From: Oscillospiraceae bacterium | GTDB lineage: Bacteria > Bacillota > Clostridia > Oscillospirales > Acutalibacteraceae | Length of the DNA stretch: 38,262 nt | Assembly (NCBI GenBank): GCA_029219165.1 | Contig: JAQXSW010000018.1 | Span: 1 to 38,262, forward strand | Reading direction: 5' to 3' | Shown: one piece after another, positions 5,259 through 13,896 of the stretch | Position numbering within the stretch: the first letter of the stretch is position 1 | Layout: the number at the start of each line of letters is the position of its first letter | Notes under the pieces: model-generated | What the model was told of the DNA's origin: nothing | Databases searched by the model: none | What the model saw: only the letters and a program-made list of their open reading frames with translations | Program-made: the position numbers and the translations under genes

Positions 5259-7772
5259 TCACTCCAACATCCCGGCAATAATATCAATCAACTTTGGAAT
5301 ATCTATTGGTTTTGTAACATAGCCATTCATATCCAAAGCAAGTGCGTTTGCCTTGTCTTCTTCTAGGGCATTTGCAGTTATAGCTATTATTGGTATTTTA
5401 GATATTTCCCCGTTAAGACCTCTTATTATTTGAGTTGCAGTGTAGCCATCCATTACAGGCATTTGAATGTCCATGAGGATCAAATCATAATCGCCAACAT
5501 TGGATGAAGATATTATATCAACTGCATCTTTACCATTTTCAGCAACGTCCAGTTGAAAACCATAACTTTCTAATATTTCGACAATTATTTCACTATTAAG
5601 ATCGTTGTCTTCAGCCAAAAGAATTTTCTTTCCCCGGAACTTTTCTGTATCTTTTAGGGTTAGTAATGACTCTTGGTCTTTAGTTTCAGCCTTGTTCTTG
5701 TCTGCCAAAGCCAGCCTAAATTCTAGTTTAACAATAAATTCAGTACCCTTTCCCTGTTCGGTTATAACATCAATAGTTCCGCCCATAATGTCAATAATAT
5801 TTTTGGCAATAGACATTCCAAGACCTGAGCCCGGTATTCTGCTTACAGTAGATATTTGTTCTCTTTCAAAAGGATTGAATATTTTTTCTACAAACTCTTT
5901 GCTCATTCCAATACCGGTATCTTTTATACGAATTTCATATAAGCCTTTTCCCTTTGAAGAAGTTTTTAGCTGAGACACACGTACAGAGATTGTATCGCCC
6001 GGATCAGTAAACTTAATAGCATTTGACAATAGGTTTAAAAGGACTTGATTCATTCGCTTTTTGTCACAGTATATGTTCTTGTCCACTACATTGGAAGTAT
6101 CCATAACCAAATTTAAATGCTTATTATTTATTTGCTCACTAATAATAGTTTTTAAATTGTTGAAATCTTCTAAGATATTTACTTCTGTTTCTTCTAAATA
6201 AATCTTTCCGCTTTCAATACGGCTCATATCAAGCACATCATTAATTAAAGAGAGTAAAAAATTTCCGGCAGACGTAATTTTTGAAAGATATTCTTTTACC
6301 TTTTCATCATTTTCAATATTCATACTTGCCAGCGTTGTATAACCTAAAATTGCGTTCATAGGGGTGCGAATATCATGTGAAATACTGGTTAAAAATGTAC
6401 TCTTAGCTCTGTTTGCACTTTCTGCCGCTTTTACAGATTCTTCTAAAGCCTGGTTCACTCTCCTGTCTTCTGTACGGTCAGACATAACAATAATGTATTT
6501 TTTCTCTTCCTCAACCATGCTGCAGAGGACAATAACATGAGCCCAACGTTCTTCTCCGGTTTTATTGTGAACATACTCCAAATCCAATTCGTTCTGTTGT
6601 CCCGATTTCAAATTTAAAATACTATCAAAAAATGGGATTATATTTTCAGTTTTAGAAATACAGTCAAGTTCATGAATATTTTCACGCACAAGTTTTTCTG
6701 AAACACCTAGAATCTTCTCAACATTAGGACTGATATATTCAACATGAAAATCCCTAGCATCCAGCATAAAAAAAACATCATCTACGTGAATTGACAATTT
6801 AGAGAACAATTCATCACGGTAAACAATCTGCTTGTCTTTTTTCTTTAATTTAAGCTGATTTTCTTTAACAAAATAGCTTAGCAAAATAATGCCAATTGCT
6901 ATCATAACTGCAGCAACTAAGAACATAGTACTTAACTGCAATTTATTCATATTGGAATTTACCACACTCGTAGGAACCAAACCAACTAAAGTCCAATCCT
7001 CAAATTCAACTGGCTCATATATCATGTAGTAGTTAATATTGTCAAATTTTATTACTGTTGCTCCAGGAGTTCCCTTTTTCAAATTTTCCCGGATTTCTAA
7101 AAGATCCTTACTGCTTAAATTAGAATACTTTTCAAGCATTGCAACAAAATTATATATATCTTCTTTCTTATCCACAGCATTATCAAGTATTACTCGTCCG
7201 TCTTTGTGAATCAAAAAACTACTGACATTATTATCAAATGAATTGATTTTAAATGAATTTAGCAAATCAGTCTTATTAAAACTAATAGCAACTGCATCAT
7301 ATTTAAAACCATGAAAGGTTCCGGATACAGGTGTAAAAAACATCATAAGCTGTGACTGTCCCGGAATTACAGAGCTCACTCTAACATCTTTCTCGTCAAG
7401 CATTAAATCGGATAGACTATCCGCTAGATTCAAATAGCCCGACTCTCCACTAACAGTTTGAAAATTTCCTTCCTGACTTACAAAATAGAAATCTGTAAAG
7501 TTGTTTTCCTCTTTAACCTGTCTAATATATTTCTCTATTTCCTTTTCGTCTGACACATCCTCTATGTAATCTGCCCAGCCATGTAAACTTACCCAGTTAC
7601 TGTCGACAAAATGCGTTAGAGAAAGATTGGCCTGATGTAAAATTTCTGACAAATGTGAAACACTTTCGTTATAAATTGTGCGAGATACAAATGAATAATA
7701 TTGGAAGGAAACTATAAAAATTACAACGACTATTATGACTATAACAGATAAATTTTTAAGTCGATTTTTCAT
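5259..7772 (-). CDS. hybrid sensor histidine kinase (extracellular sensor, PAS, kinase, receiver)
   Basis: This is an 837-residue membrane sensor kinase. Domains in order: a transmembrane helix at about 8-25; an extracellular region at 30-275 that resembles a double-Cache sensor; a second helix at 280-302; a PAS domain at about 322-435; a dimerisation/phosphoacceptor domain with His466 (SISHDIRTP); an ATPase domain with N584 (SNAIKF), D618 (DTGIGM) and GSGLGM at 648-653; and a receiver domain at 715-836 with acidic E721/D722, phosphoacceptor Asp768 (LILMDIQMP) and Lys821. All catalytic residues are present. It has no DNA-binding output, so the phosphate must pass to another protein not found in this window. 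AAGGAAGGG precedes the ATG. It follows the solute-binding lipoprotein gene by 38 bases in the same operon, which suggests the lipoprotein presents a ligand to the extracellular domain. Confidence 0.92.
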   Translation of the reverse strand: MKNRLKNLSVIVIIVVVIFIVSFQYYSFVSRTIYNESVSHLSEILHQANLSLTHFVDSNWVSLHGWADYIEDVSDEKEIEKYIRQVKEENNFTDFYFVSQEGNFQTVSGESGYLNLADSLSDLMLDEKDVRVSSVIPGQSQLMMFFTPVSGTFHGFKYDAVAISFNKTDLLNSFKINSFDNNVSSFLIHKDGRVILDNAVDKKEDIYNFVAMLEKYSNLSSKDLLEIRENLKKGTPGATVIKFDNINYYMIYEPVEFEDWTLVGLVPTSVVNSNMNKLQLSTMFLVAAVMIAIGIILLSYFVKENQLKLKKKDKQIVYRDELFSKLSIHVDDVFFMLDARDFHVEYISPNVEKILGVSEKLVRENIHELDCISKTENIIPFFDSILNLKSGQQNELDLEYVHNKTGEERWAHVIVLCSMVEEEKKYIIVMSDRTEDRRVNQALEESVKAAESANRAKSTFLTSISHDIRTPMNAILGYTTLASMNIENDEKVKEYLSKITSAGNFLLSLINDVLDMSRIESGKIYLEETEVNILEDFNNLKTIISEQINNKHLNLVMDTSNVVDKNIYCDKKRMNQVLLNLLSNAIKFTDPGDTISVRVSQLKTSSKGKGLYEIRIKDTGIGMSKEFVEKIFNPFEREQISTVSRIPGSGLGMSIAKNIIDIMGGTIDVITEQGKGTEFIVKLEFRLALADKNKAETKDQESLLTLKDTEKFRGKKILLAEDNDLNSEIIVEILESYGFQLDVAENGKDAVDIISSSNVGDYDLILMDIQMPVMDGYTATQIIRGLNGEISKIPIIAITANALEEDKANALALDMNGYVTKPIDIPKLIDIIAGMLE

Positions 7773-7810
7773 ATCATGCCCTTCCTTTCAAATTGTTATT
7801 ATTTACCTCA

Positions 7811-9649
7811 TTAATTTAAAAATATATATTTCTCCGGCCCAGCTAAGCTTCCGCCTTCTTTAATATATTTTATCCAATCCTCTTTCACCATTTTTTCTGA
7901 TTTTTTGAAGACCGGACTTGAATTTTCCAAAAACGGATTCATATAATCTCCGGCATTTAGACAAATAACCTTGAAAACATCATGATCTTTTATCTCTTTG
8001 CCACTCTTTTGCACATTTAGTAAGGTGTATTTCCCGGCTTGTTCCTTAACCTTTATTGTAATTCCACTGACAATTGGAAGTGAGCCTCTATTAAATGGAA
8101 TAAATCCGCCTTCAATTCCCTCAACATAAGCACGTACACATTCCTTAAGTTCCTTTCCTGTCATTTCAGCACTATATGCAAACAAAACGTTAGGCATAAT
8201 CATACTTGCTACTTGTTTTTCAGTGTAATCTGTAGCAAAAACAGAACCGGTAAAACTGAATCCTGGGGCAATAAGTATTTCTCCGTCATACATGTTTCTT
8301 ATAGAATTAGCCATGACAGAATATGATTCGTTACCACCGTTTGAAAAGAAAATATTTGAATACCCTTTCTCTGACGAAAGAATGATTTCACTTTGATTTT
8401 CTTTCTGCGCTCTCAATTGACTGTCAAAAGCCTCATACGCTTCCTCTGCGTCGTATTTTCCCTCAATCATCTTTGTTACAACATCTTTAGAAACAACAAA
8501 AAAATCATTAGATGCAATACGAATATATAAATTATTCCTTGCAATAATCGGTTTCAGATTATCTAAATATGAAGACAACTCTAACTCCACGTTCTTGTTA
8601 TAGTTTACTACATCTTTCTCATTTGACAGTATATTTTGTGCCTCTTCTGACAACATTGTTCCAAGAACGCGCATTGCCATTTCTTTACGGTTTGAATTCT
8701 GTTCCAAATCCTTATTCAATGCAACCTGAAATTCCGGATATGTTAGTATCCACTGCTCTCCATTCTTACCAAAGTAAGGAAGGAAAATAGCATCAACACC
8801 TTTTCTGTTCAGTTCAAGCACGTCTCCACTGCCTGCTCTACACATAGCAAGTTTTCCTTCTTTAAGCATGTCCATTTTAGACCCATAATCCAACGTCAAA
8901 TCATCAGGGCCAATTTTCACATCTTTAATAAACTGTTCCATGTTCTCAAAAACAACTGGCCATATATCTTTATCCAAACCATTTTCCGCATCACTTGGAT
9001 CCTCATAATTACTGCGCCAAATACTTCCATCCATAGAGGTTATTTCAGGAATAGATAAACCTTGTAAAATCTCCATGCAGGTATAATCGTAAACAAAATC
9101 AGCGGAAAAGCCGCGAATACCAAACTTTTCAAAAGTCTGACACGCAGCCACAAAACTATCATAGTCAGTAGGAAATGGTATATTATATTTCTCAAACAAA
9201 GCCTTATTTGCAACAATACCATCTCCCACACCACACATAGGGAGCCAATTTATTGAACCATCTGTATTTGTAAAATCTTTTAAATATGACTCGTATACTG
9301 CTCCTGCCTCTTCAGTTGAAGACAAATCCATCAAACTATCCTTTAGAGCCAAGGCATCAAATCTTGAAAATCTTCTAGACATAATAATGTCCGGCAAAGC
9401 ACCATTTTCATTCATAAACTCATAAAATTGTAGATCATTTTGTCCAACAACAAATTGTATATTAACATCTGGAAGTTTAGACTGAACATATTGGGTATAT
9501 TTTTCATTTAAGGAATTACTCCATAAATATACAGTAATAACCTCTTCTGTTTCTGCTTCTTTTGTCGTTTGGCATCCTGTGAAAATCGTAGTCATTAGAA
9601 CAATAACCAAAACGACGGATATGCATTTTATCTTGCTCCCTTTTCGCAT
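7811..9649 (-). CDS. lipoprotein fusing a solute-binding domain to a 5'-nucleotidase C-terminal domain
   Basis: The predicted surface lipoprotein has 612 residues. A signal sequence at 1-25 ends in the lipobox FTGC, with acylated Cys26. Residues 36 to about 415 look like a family 1 extracellular solute-binding protein of sugar ABC transporters (VYLWSNSLNEKY, then LPDIIMSRR and WLPMCGVGDGIVANKALFEKY). Residues 416-580 match the 5'-nucleotidase C-terminal domain (PF02872: FSNGGNESY, AYSAEMTGKELKECV, PIVSGITIKV, KVICLNAGDY). The metallophosphatase half that normally does catalysis is absent, so enzymatic activity is unlikely and it probably carries two ligand-binding modules. No ABC permease or ATPase gene is nearby, so a sensing role with the downstream kinase fits better than transport. 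The start at 9647-9649 follows GAGGAG; an earlier in-frame ATG would add 20 residues before the signal peptide. Confidence 0.85.
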   Translation of the reverse strand: MRKGSKIKCISVVLVIVLMTTIFTGCQTTKEAETEEVITVYLWSNSLNEKYTQYVQSKLPDVNIQFVVGQNDLQFYEFMNENGALPDIIMSRRFSRFDALALKDSLMDLSSTEEAGAVYESYLKDFTNTDGSINWLPMCGVGDGIVANKALFEKYNIPFPTDYDSFVAACQTFEKFGIRGFSADFVYDYTCMEILQGLSIPEITSMDGSIWRSNYEDPSDAENGLDKDIWPVVFENMEQFIKDVKIGPDDLTLDYGSKMDMLKEGKLAMCRAGSGDVLELNRKGVDAIFLPYFGKNGEQWILTYPEFQVALNKDLEQNSNRKEMAMRVLGTMLSEEAQNILSNEKDVVNYNKNVELELSSYLDNLKPIIARNNLYIRIASNDFFVVSKDVVTKMIEGKYDAEEAYEAFDSQLRAQKENQSEIILSSEKGYSNIFFSNGGNESYSVMANSIRNMYDGEILIAPGFSFTGSVFATDYTEKQVASMIMPNVLFAYSAEMTGKELKECVRAYVEGIEGGFIPFNRGSLPIVSGITIKVKEQAGKYTLLNVQKSGKEIKDHDVFKVICLNAGDYMNPFLENSSPVFKKSEKMVKEDWIKYIKEGGSLAGPEKYIFLN

Positions 9650-9680
9650 TTTATTTCTCCTCGGAATTATTGTAGAAATC

Positions 9681-9709
9681 TGTATCACTTTGTTTATAGT
9701 AGTTCTCAA
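9681..9709 (-). promoter_or_regulatory. candidate promoter of the lipoprotein-kinase operon
   Basis: On the minus strand TTGAGA (9709-9704) and GATACA (9686-9681) are separated by 17 bases. This would give a leader of about 25 bases before the lipoprotein start. The -10 box is weak. Confidence 0.4.
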
Positions 9710-9780
9710 TTTTACTATAATCTATATATAAAAACAAGATTTCCTAATTCAAATAGGACAAAAATGGAAAGGTCTTCTAG

Positions 9781-9809
9781 TTGCTTTTCAACAAAGTCTT
9801 CTATATAAT
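9781..9809 (+). promoter_or_regulatory. sigma-A promoter of the glucuronide operon
   Basis: TTGCTT at 9781-9786 and a perfect TATAAT at 9804-9809 are spaced by 17 bases. Transcription would start near 9816, about 75 bases before uxuA. It is divergent from the lipoprotein-kinase promoter, with about 70 bases between the two -35 boxes, and a repeated GTCTTCTA flanks and overlaps it. Confidence 0.7.
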
Positions 9810-9822
9810 TTATTTAATAATT

Positions 9823-9834
9823 GTAAAAAATTAC
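9823..9834. promoter_or_regulatory. candidate operator in the uxuA leader
   Basis: GTAA and TTAC flank four A residues, just downstream of the predicted transcription start, where a repressor site would be expected. It is short and AT-rich and could be chance. I saw no good match to the catabolite-repression (cre) consensus in this intergenic region. Confidence 0.25.
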
Positions 9835-9890
9835 TTATTTTGTGAAGTAAATTCTTTTAAATAATCTTACTACAAGAAAGTGTGTTTATT

Positions 9891-10982
9891 ATGCCAATGA
9901 AAATGGGATGGCGCTGGTATGGAGAAGGAAATGACCCGGTAACATTAAGCGACATTAAACAAATTCCGGGTGTCACAAGTATTGTTTGGGCTCTACATCA
10001 CAAAATGCCCGGAGAAATTTGGGAAGAAAATGAAATAAAAGAAGTTGTTGAGCAAATTCATGCCTATGGCTTTGATGCAGAAGTTGTGGAGTCCGTAAAT
10101 GTCCATGACGACATAAAAATTGGACTTCCGACTAGAGATATATTAATTGAGAACTACAAAACTTGTATACGTAACCTGAGTAAATATGGTGTAAAGGTAA
10201 TCTGCTACAACTTCATGCCTATATTTGATTGGACAAGAACTGATTTATTTCACCCTGTAGGAGATGGGTCTACAGCTCTTTTCTATCAAAAAGATATGAT
10301 TAAGGATGATTATAAAGCAATGGCTAAGTACATCCTTGACTTCACGGAAAAATACAATATGACCTTCCCGGGCTGGGAACCGGAACGCATGGCAAAGCTT
10401 GATGAATTATTTAAAGCTTATTCACCGGTAACCAAAGACATGTTGTGGGAAAATCTGTTTTATTTCTTGCGCGCAATTATGCCAACCTGTGAGGAATGCG
10501 GCATAAAGATGGCCATTCATATGGACGACCCGCCTTGGGACATTTTCGGTCTACCACGTCTTTTAGTAGATGAAGAATCATGTAATAAACTTTTAAAAAC
10601 AGTTGATCATCCTTGTAACTGTCTAACTCTATGCACAGGGTCACTAAATGCTAATCCTGAAAACAACTGTGCGGAAATCATAAGAAAACACCACAGTAGA
10701 ATTGCATTTGCGCATATTCGAAACGTTCACCACTTTGAAAACGGTGACTTTATAGAGGCTGCCCACAGAGACTGTTGTGGCGAAACAGGAATTATTGAAG
10801 TTTTAAAAGCTTATCATGACAATAATTGGGAAGGATATATACGTCCGGACCATGGCCGCCACCTTTGGGAAGAGGGCCCGGGTGTCTGCCGTCCGGGTTA
10901 CGGCAAGTATGATAGAGCTCTTGGTGTTCAATATATGCTTGGCGTATGGGACACCTTAGACAGAATATCCGGAAAGGGCTGA
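9891..10982 (+). CDS. uxuA: mannonate dehydratase
   Basis: It dehydrates D-mannonate to 2-keto-3-deoxygluconate (KDG) in the cytoplasm, using a divalent metal ion. The 363-residue length matches Gram-positive UxuA proteins (about 360). Hallmarks are the N-terminal WRWYGEGNDPVTLSDI, ALHH, and the metal-site segments MAIHMDDPPW, CTGSLNANPENNC, FAHIRNVHH and RPDHGRH. I chose the ATG at 9891 because the homologous sequence begins right there; an in-frame GTG at 9882 would add three residues. The ribosome binding site (AAGAAAG) is modest. It is the first gene of a seven-gene operon. The uxaC start follows its stop by five bases. Confidence 0.95.
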   Translation: MPMKMGWRWYGEGNDPVTLSDIKQIPGVTSIVWALHHKMPGEIWEENEIKEVVEQIHAYGFDAEVVESVNVHDDIKIGLPTRDILIENYKTCIRNLSKYGVKVICYNFMPIFDWTRTDLFHPVGDGSTALFYQKDMIKDDYKAMAKYILDFTEKYNMTFPGWEPERMAKLDELFKAYSPVTKDMLWENLFYFLRAIMPTCEECGIKMAIHMDDPPWDIFGLPRLLVDEESCNKLLKTVDHPCNCLTLCTGSLNANPENNCAEIIRKHHSRIAFAHIRNVHHFENGDFIEAAHRDCCGETGIIEVLKAYHDNNWEGYIRPDHGRHLWEEGPGVCRPGYGKYDRALGVQYMLGVWDTLDRISGKG

Positions 10983-10987
10983 TATAA

Positions 10988-12388
10988 ATGACAGACTTCA
11001 TGGGAAAAGACTTCCTTCTTACAACAGAAACGGCAAAGAAGTTATACCACAATTATGCAGAAAATCTGCCAATTATTGATTATCACTGTCACATAAGCCC
11101 AAAAGATATTTATGAAGATATTGCTTTCAATACCATATCCGATATTTGGCTCAGTGGGGACCACTATAAATGGCGTGTAATGCGCGCCGTAGGTATAGAT
11201 GAAGAAGCAATTACCGGTAATGCATCAGGACTTGAAAAATTTAGAGCATTTGCCGAAACTATGCCTCAAATTATTGGAAACCCTATATATCAATGGAGTC
11301 ATCTAGAACTTCAAAGAGGATTTGGAATCAGTGAACCTTTAACCCCGGAAAGTGCAGATGAAATATTTAACAGCGCCAATAAACAACTAAAGAATTGCTC
11401 AGCTCGTCAGTTAATGCGTAGGTTTAATGTAAAAGCAATCTGCACAACAGACGAACCTGCAGATGATCTCCATTGGCACGAACTAATTGCTAAAGATCCT
11501 ACAATGGAAATAAAAGTTTTGCCGGCCTTTCGTCCGGACAAGGCAATTAACATTGAAAAGCCAATTTTCGCAGATTATATACATTTATTAGAAAAGACTG
11601 TTGGGTATAAAATTGAAAAAACAGAAGATGTTATAAAGGCATTATTAGACCGAATCAACTACTTTACCGAACACGGTTGTATTTGTGCAGACCATGGACT
11701 TGACGCACTTATGTATGAGGCACCTAATTATGAAATTGCAAACATCGCTTTTTCAAAAGCCATGAGAGGAGAGCCAATTTCAGGAATTGAAGCTAATACA
11801 TTTAAAACCATAGTGACTATTGCCTGTGCAAAACGATATACAGAACTAAATTGGGTAATGCAAATTCACTTCGGTTGCTTAAGAGATGTAAACAAACCCG
11901 CCGTAGCTTTAATGGGCTCCGACCACGGACATGACGCCGTAAACAGTAGGTCAGGTGTTGAAAATTTAGGGCCTTTGTTAAACGCATTCGAGGAAAACAA
12001 AGGACTTCCAAAAATGATTATCTATTCACTGAACCCTGTGGACAACACAGCCATTGCCACAATTATAGCTTGTTTCCAAGGCGGAGGATCTCGTGGAAAA
12101 CTCCAGCAAGGAAGTGCTTGGTGGTTCAATGATAACCGACCGGGAATGATACAACAGTTGTCAGACCTTGCATGCAATGGTGTTTTAGGATGTTTTGTTG
12201 GTATGCTTACAGATTCCCGCTCATTCCTAAGCTATACAAGACACGAATATTTCCGTAGAGTTCTATGTGAACTACTGGGTGAATGGGTAGAAAGCGGCCA
12301 ATATCCAAATGACGAAAACTATTTAAAGAAACTTGTTGAAGATCTTTGCTTCAACAACACCAATGAATTCTTTGGTTTTAATGTATAA
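10988..12388 (+). CDS. uxaC: glucuronate isomerase
   Basis: It interconverts D-glucuronate and D-fructuronate (and galacturonate and tagaturonate), the first intracellular step after beta-glucuronidase. It has 466 residues, the usual size. The metal-binding HxH is His33 and His35 (IIDYHCHISPKDIYED), at the start of an amidohydrolase-type barrel; CICADHGLDAL and LMGSDHGHDAVNSRSG are also conserved family segments. GGAAAGG inside the end of uxuA serves as its ribosome binding site, so translation of the two is probably coupled. The enzyme accepts galacturonate too, but no tagaturonate/altronate genes (uxaA, uxaB) are present, so the operon is specialised for glucuronate. Confidence 0.96.
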   Translation: MTDFMGKDFLLTTETAKKLYHNYAENLPIIDYHCHISPKDIYEDIAFNTISDIWLSGDHYKWRVMRAVGIDEEAITGNASGLEKFRAFAETMPQIIGNPIYQWSHLELQRGFGISEPLTPESADEIFNSANKQLKNCSARQLMRRFNVKAICTTDEPADDLHWHELIAKDPTMEIKVLPAFRPDKAINIEKPIFADYIHLLEKTVGYKIEKTEDVIKALLDRINYFTEHGCICADHGLDALMYEAPNYEIANIAFSKAMRGEPISGIEANTFKTIVTIACAKRYTELNWVMQIHFGCLRDVNKPAVALMGSDHGHDAVNSRSGVENLGPLLNAFEENKGLPKMIIYSLNPVDNTAIATIIACFQGGGSRGKLQQGSAWWFNDNRPGMIQQLSDLACNGVLGCFVGMLTDSRSFLSYTRHEYFRRVLCELLGEWVESGQYPNDENYLKKLVEDLCFNNTNEFFGFNV

Positions 12389-12403
12389 GAAAGGAAATAA
12401 TAT

Positions 12404-13246
12404 ATGAATCTCCCGTTAACTCACACTTATAAAGATAAAGTTGTTGTAATAACAGGTGCCGGAGGTGTCCTCTGCGGAGACATGGCAAGAGCTTACGCAA
12501 AAGCCGGTGCAAAAGTTGCTGCATTAGACCGAAATGAAGATGCAGTAAAAGCCTTAGCTGATGAAATGAAATCAGAAGGATATATATGCGAAGGCTATAA
12601 AGCCAACGTGTTGGACGCCGAGGAGCTTGAAAATATTCATAAAAAAGTTCTTTCTGACCTTGGTCCATGTGACATTCTCATTAATGGTGCCGGCGGAAAC
12701 AACCCACGTGCAACAACGGACAATGAATATCAACATGAAGCAAAAGAAGGACAAAAAACATTCTTTGATTTATCTTCTGAAGATGTAGACTTCGTGTTCA
12801 AACTAAATTTCCAGGGAACACTTCTTCCAACGCAGACATTTGCAAAGGATATGGTTAAAAGAGGAAATGGAAATATTTTAAATATTTCTTCCATGAATGC
12901 TTATATTCCTCTAACTAAAATTCCTGCTTATTCTGGTGCAAAAGCTGCTATTTCAAACTTCACGCAGTGGCTTGCCACACATTTTGCCGGTACCGGTATT
13001 CGCGTTAACGCTATTGCTCCCGGCTTCTTGGTATCCAAGCAAAACCAAGCATTGCTGTTTAATCCGGATGGCACACCTACTGCCCGTTCCGAAAAAATAT
13101 TAAACAGCACCCCTACCGGCCGCTTTGTAAAATCGGAAGAGCTTCTTGGCGGTGTATTCTTCTTAACAGATGACGAAGCCGCTTCAGCCGTCACCGGCGT
13201 AATTCTTCCAATAGATGCAGGTTTTTCTGCATACTCCGGAGTCTAA
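12404..13246 (+). CDS. uxuB: fructuronate reductase of the short-chain dehydrogenase type
   Basis: It probably reduces D-fructuronate to D-mannonate with NAD(P)H, bridging uxaC and uxuA. It is a 280-residue SDR protein and unrelated in fold to the long-chain E. coli UxuB; the SDR form is the one found in Bacillus (YjmF) and many Firmicutes. The catalytic triad is Ser162/163 (NISSMNAY), Tyr176 and Lys180 (YSGAK). The nucleotide-binding loop reads TGAGGVLCG, not the classic TGxxxGxG; the VLC variant is seen in this subgroup. NGAGGNN and the VNAIAPGF segment are standard. It starts 15 bases after uxaC with AAAGGA upstream. The function rests on the family and on its position between the two pathway genes. 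Confidence 0.88.
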   Translation: MNLPLTHTYKDKVVVITGAGGVLCGDMARAYAKAGAKVAALDRNEDAVKALADEMKSEGYICEGYKANVLDAEELENIHKKVLSDLGPCDILINGAGGNNPRATTDNEYQHEAKEGQKTFFDLSSEDVDFVFKLNFQGTLLPTQTFAKDMVKRGNGNILNISSMNAYIPLTKIPAYSGAKAAISNFTQWLATHFAGTGIRVNAIAPGFLVSKQNQALLFNPDGTPTARSEKILNSTPTGRFVKSEELLGGVFFLTDDEAASAVTGVILPIDAGFSAYSGV

Positions 13247-13264
13247 TTTTTGGAGGTACAATTT

Positions 13265-13894
13265 ATGACAGTTATTGAAAGACTTAAGGAATCAATCGTT
13301 GTTCCTGTTGTTGTAATAGAAAACGAAAAAGATGCCATCCCAACCGCAAAGGCACTTCTTGCCGGCGGTATAAATACAATGGAAATTACATTCCGAACAG
13401 CATGTGCCCCCGAGTGTATTAAGGCAGTAACTGAAGCTTGCCCTGAAATGCTTGTAGGCGCAGGAACGGTTTTAAATGTTGAACAGGCAAAACTGGCCGT
13501 AAAAATGGGTGCAAAATTCATTGTTTCCCCTGGTTTTGATGCGGATGTTGTAGATTGGTGTATTGCAAATGACATTACCGTTACGCCCGGATGTGTAACT
13601 CCAACAGAAATTATGGCTGCCGTTAACCGAGGGTTAAAGATTATAAAATTCTTCCCGGCTAATGTGTATGGTGGACTCAGCGCAATGAAAAATTTATCTG
13701 CACCGTTTGTTGGAATACAATTCTTACCTACCGGTGGCGTAAACACAGAAAATATTAAAGAATATGTAGATTCACCATTTGTCTTTGCTGTCGGAGGCAG
13801 TTGGGTGTGCCCAAAGGCGGATATATCTGCCGGTAATTTTGAAAAAATAACAGACCTATGCAAAAATGCAATAAAAGCTGCAAAGGAGGCTTGA
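13265..13894 (+). CDS. eda: 2-keto-3-deoxy-6-phosphogluconate aldolase
   Basis: It splits KDPG into pyruvate and glyceraldehyde 3-phosphate, the last step of the pathway. It has 209 residues, as usual for this class I aldolase. The Schiff-base lysine is Lys128 (IIKFFPA), with Glu40 (MEITFR) as the acid/base residue; GAGTVL, VSPGFD, TPGCVTPTEI and PTGGV form the phosphate and substrate site. The ATG at 13265 is preceded by GGAGG. An upstream in-frame TTG at 13250 lies on that same ribosome binding site and is not credible. kdgK begins two bases after its stop. Confidence 0.95.
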   Translation: MTVIERLKESIVVPVVVIENEKDAIPTAKALLAGGINTMEITFRTACAPECIKAVTEACPEMLVGAGTVLNVEQAKLAVKMGAKFIVSPGFDADVVDWCIANDITVTPGCVTPTEIMAAVNRGLKIIKFFPANVYGGLSAMKNLSAPFVGIQFLPTGGVNTENIKEYVDSPFVFAVGGSWVCPKADISAGNFEKITDLCKNAIKAAKEA

Positions 13895-13896
13895 TC

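Noticed and set aside
9710-9890. Catabolite-repression (cre) site before uxuA
   Set aside because: Looked for the WTGNAANCGNWNNCA-type pattern; no adequate match was seen in the divergent region.
13243-13863. 206-codon open frame on the minus strand opposite eda
   Set aside because: It is the shadow of the aldolase gene; its product is rich in Ser, Ala and Pro with no family signature, and eda has a clear binding site and catalytic residues.
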